Shown here piece after piece: positions 63,854-64,000 of a DNA stretch of 64,000 bases. Every line of letters starts with the position of its first letter. The stretch's first letter is position 1. The position numbers and the translations under genes are program-made. The notes beneath the pieces are model-generated. The model did not search any database. It worked only from the letters and a program-made list of their open reading frames with translations, and was not told the DNA's origin. Origin of the DNA: Schwartzia succinivorans DSM 10502 (GTDB lineage Bacteria > Bacillota > Negativicutes > Selenomonadales > Selenomonadaceae); NCBI RefSeq assembly GCF_900129225.1, contig NZ_FQUG01000003.1, forward strand, positions 341,388 through 405,387. The letters are read 5' to 3'.

Positions 63854-64000
63854 ATATTGGAGAGTTTGATCCTGGCTCAGGACGAACGCTGGCGGCGTGC
63901 TTAACACATGCAAGTCGAACGGGGCGATTTAAAAGCTTGCTTTTGATGAGCCTAGTGGCAAACGGGTGAGTAACGCGTAGGCAACCTGCCCTCAGGATGG
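63854..64000 (+). rRNA. rrs: 16S ribosomal RNA, 5' end only
   Basis: AGAGTTTGATCCTGGCTCAG (E. coli position 8 at 63861), GACGAACGCTGGCGGCGTGC and the AACGGGTGAGTAACGCGTAG block are universal 16S sequences. Position 1 is therefore near 63854. The gene continues beyond the window. Confidence 0.97.

Noticed and set aside
63701..63904. Plus-strand ORF of 67 codons before and into 16S
   Set aside because: Lies in the rRNA leader and the 16S gene itself.

Overview
The window looks like chromosomal DNA from an anaerobic member of the Negativicutes (Firmicutes with a diderm envelope). The first ~147 nt of a 16S rRNA gene at the right edge (GTAGGCAACCTGCCC region), the oxygen-independent cobalamin route (cbiD/cbiG type), ATP-dependent PEP carboxykinase, addAB and frequent TTG starts (nadE, cbiD, cbiE, tgt, yajC, secD, an NlpC/P60 gene, rfbC, probably speD, nspC) all fit. 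I do not claim a genus.

Left part (1-33.3 kb), housekeeping: nadE (partial, minus strand), thrC, pckA, a zinc-ribbon membrane protein, addB-addA, then a long cobalamin operon (cbiD-E-T-F-G-H-J-C-A-cobU-cbiP-cbiB-mtnA) behind a B12 riboswitch, then tgt, yajC, fthC, a SpoIIE-like phosphatase, a small P-loop NTPase, secD-secF and recJ. The addAB pair is bracketed by inverted copies of a ~70-bp element. Its 23-bp palindrome overlaps the -35 of the promoter of the zinc-ribbon gene and of the cobalamin operon, and a degenerate version sits in the addB promoter.

Middle part (33.4-49.7 kb), an AT-richer accessory island. It holds an HTH-like protein paired with a PcfJ-like/Sel1-repeat protein; a tiny secreted-protein gene split cleanly and in frame by an IS200/IS605 element (tnpA + tnpB); a six-gene restriction-modification-like defence operon (GHKL/MORC-type ATPase, Z1 NTPase, PD-(D/E)XK protein, AIPR protein, C5-cytosine methyltransferase with a large insertion, Vsr endonuclease); and a DUF4143-type ATPase whose promoter lies in 23-bp iterated repeats.

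Right part (49.7-64 kb), housekeeping again: trmK and a Nif3-family gene, RNase P RNA, a c-di-AMP riboswitch in front of an NlpC/P60 cell-wall hydrolase, rfbA-C-B, a long-form rsmH, tRNA-Ala(GGC), and a polyamine cluster speD, speA-speE-speB-CASDH-nspC. That cluster encodes both the AdoMet-dependent and the carboxyspermidine routes to spermidine. MTA released by SpeE could be salvaged by the MtnA encoded at the end of the cobalamin operon. The window ends in an rRNA operon promoter, leader and the start of 16S.

The most unusual items are the palindrome-promoter element around addAB, the B12 riboswitch terminator that contains the cbiD ribosome binding site, the IS605 insertion with a readable empty site and predicted guide, the defence operon, the PcfJ-Sel1 pair, and the doubled spermidine pathway.
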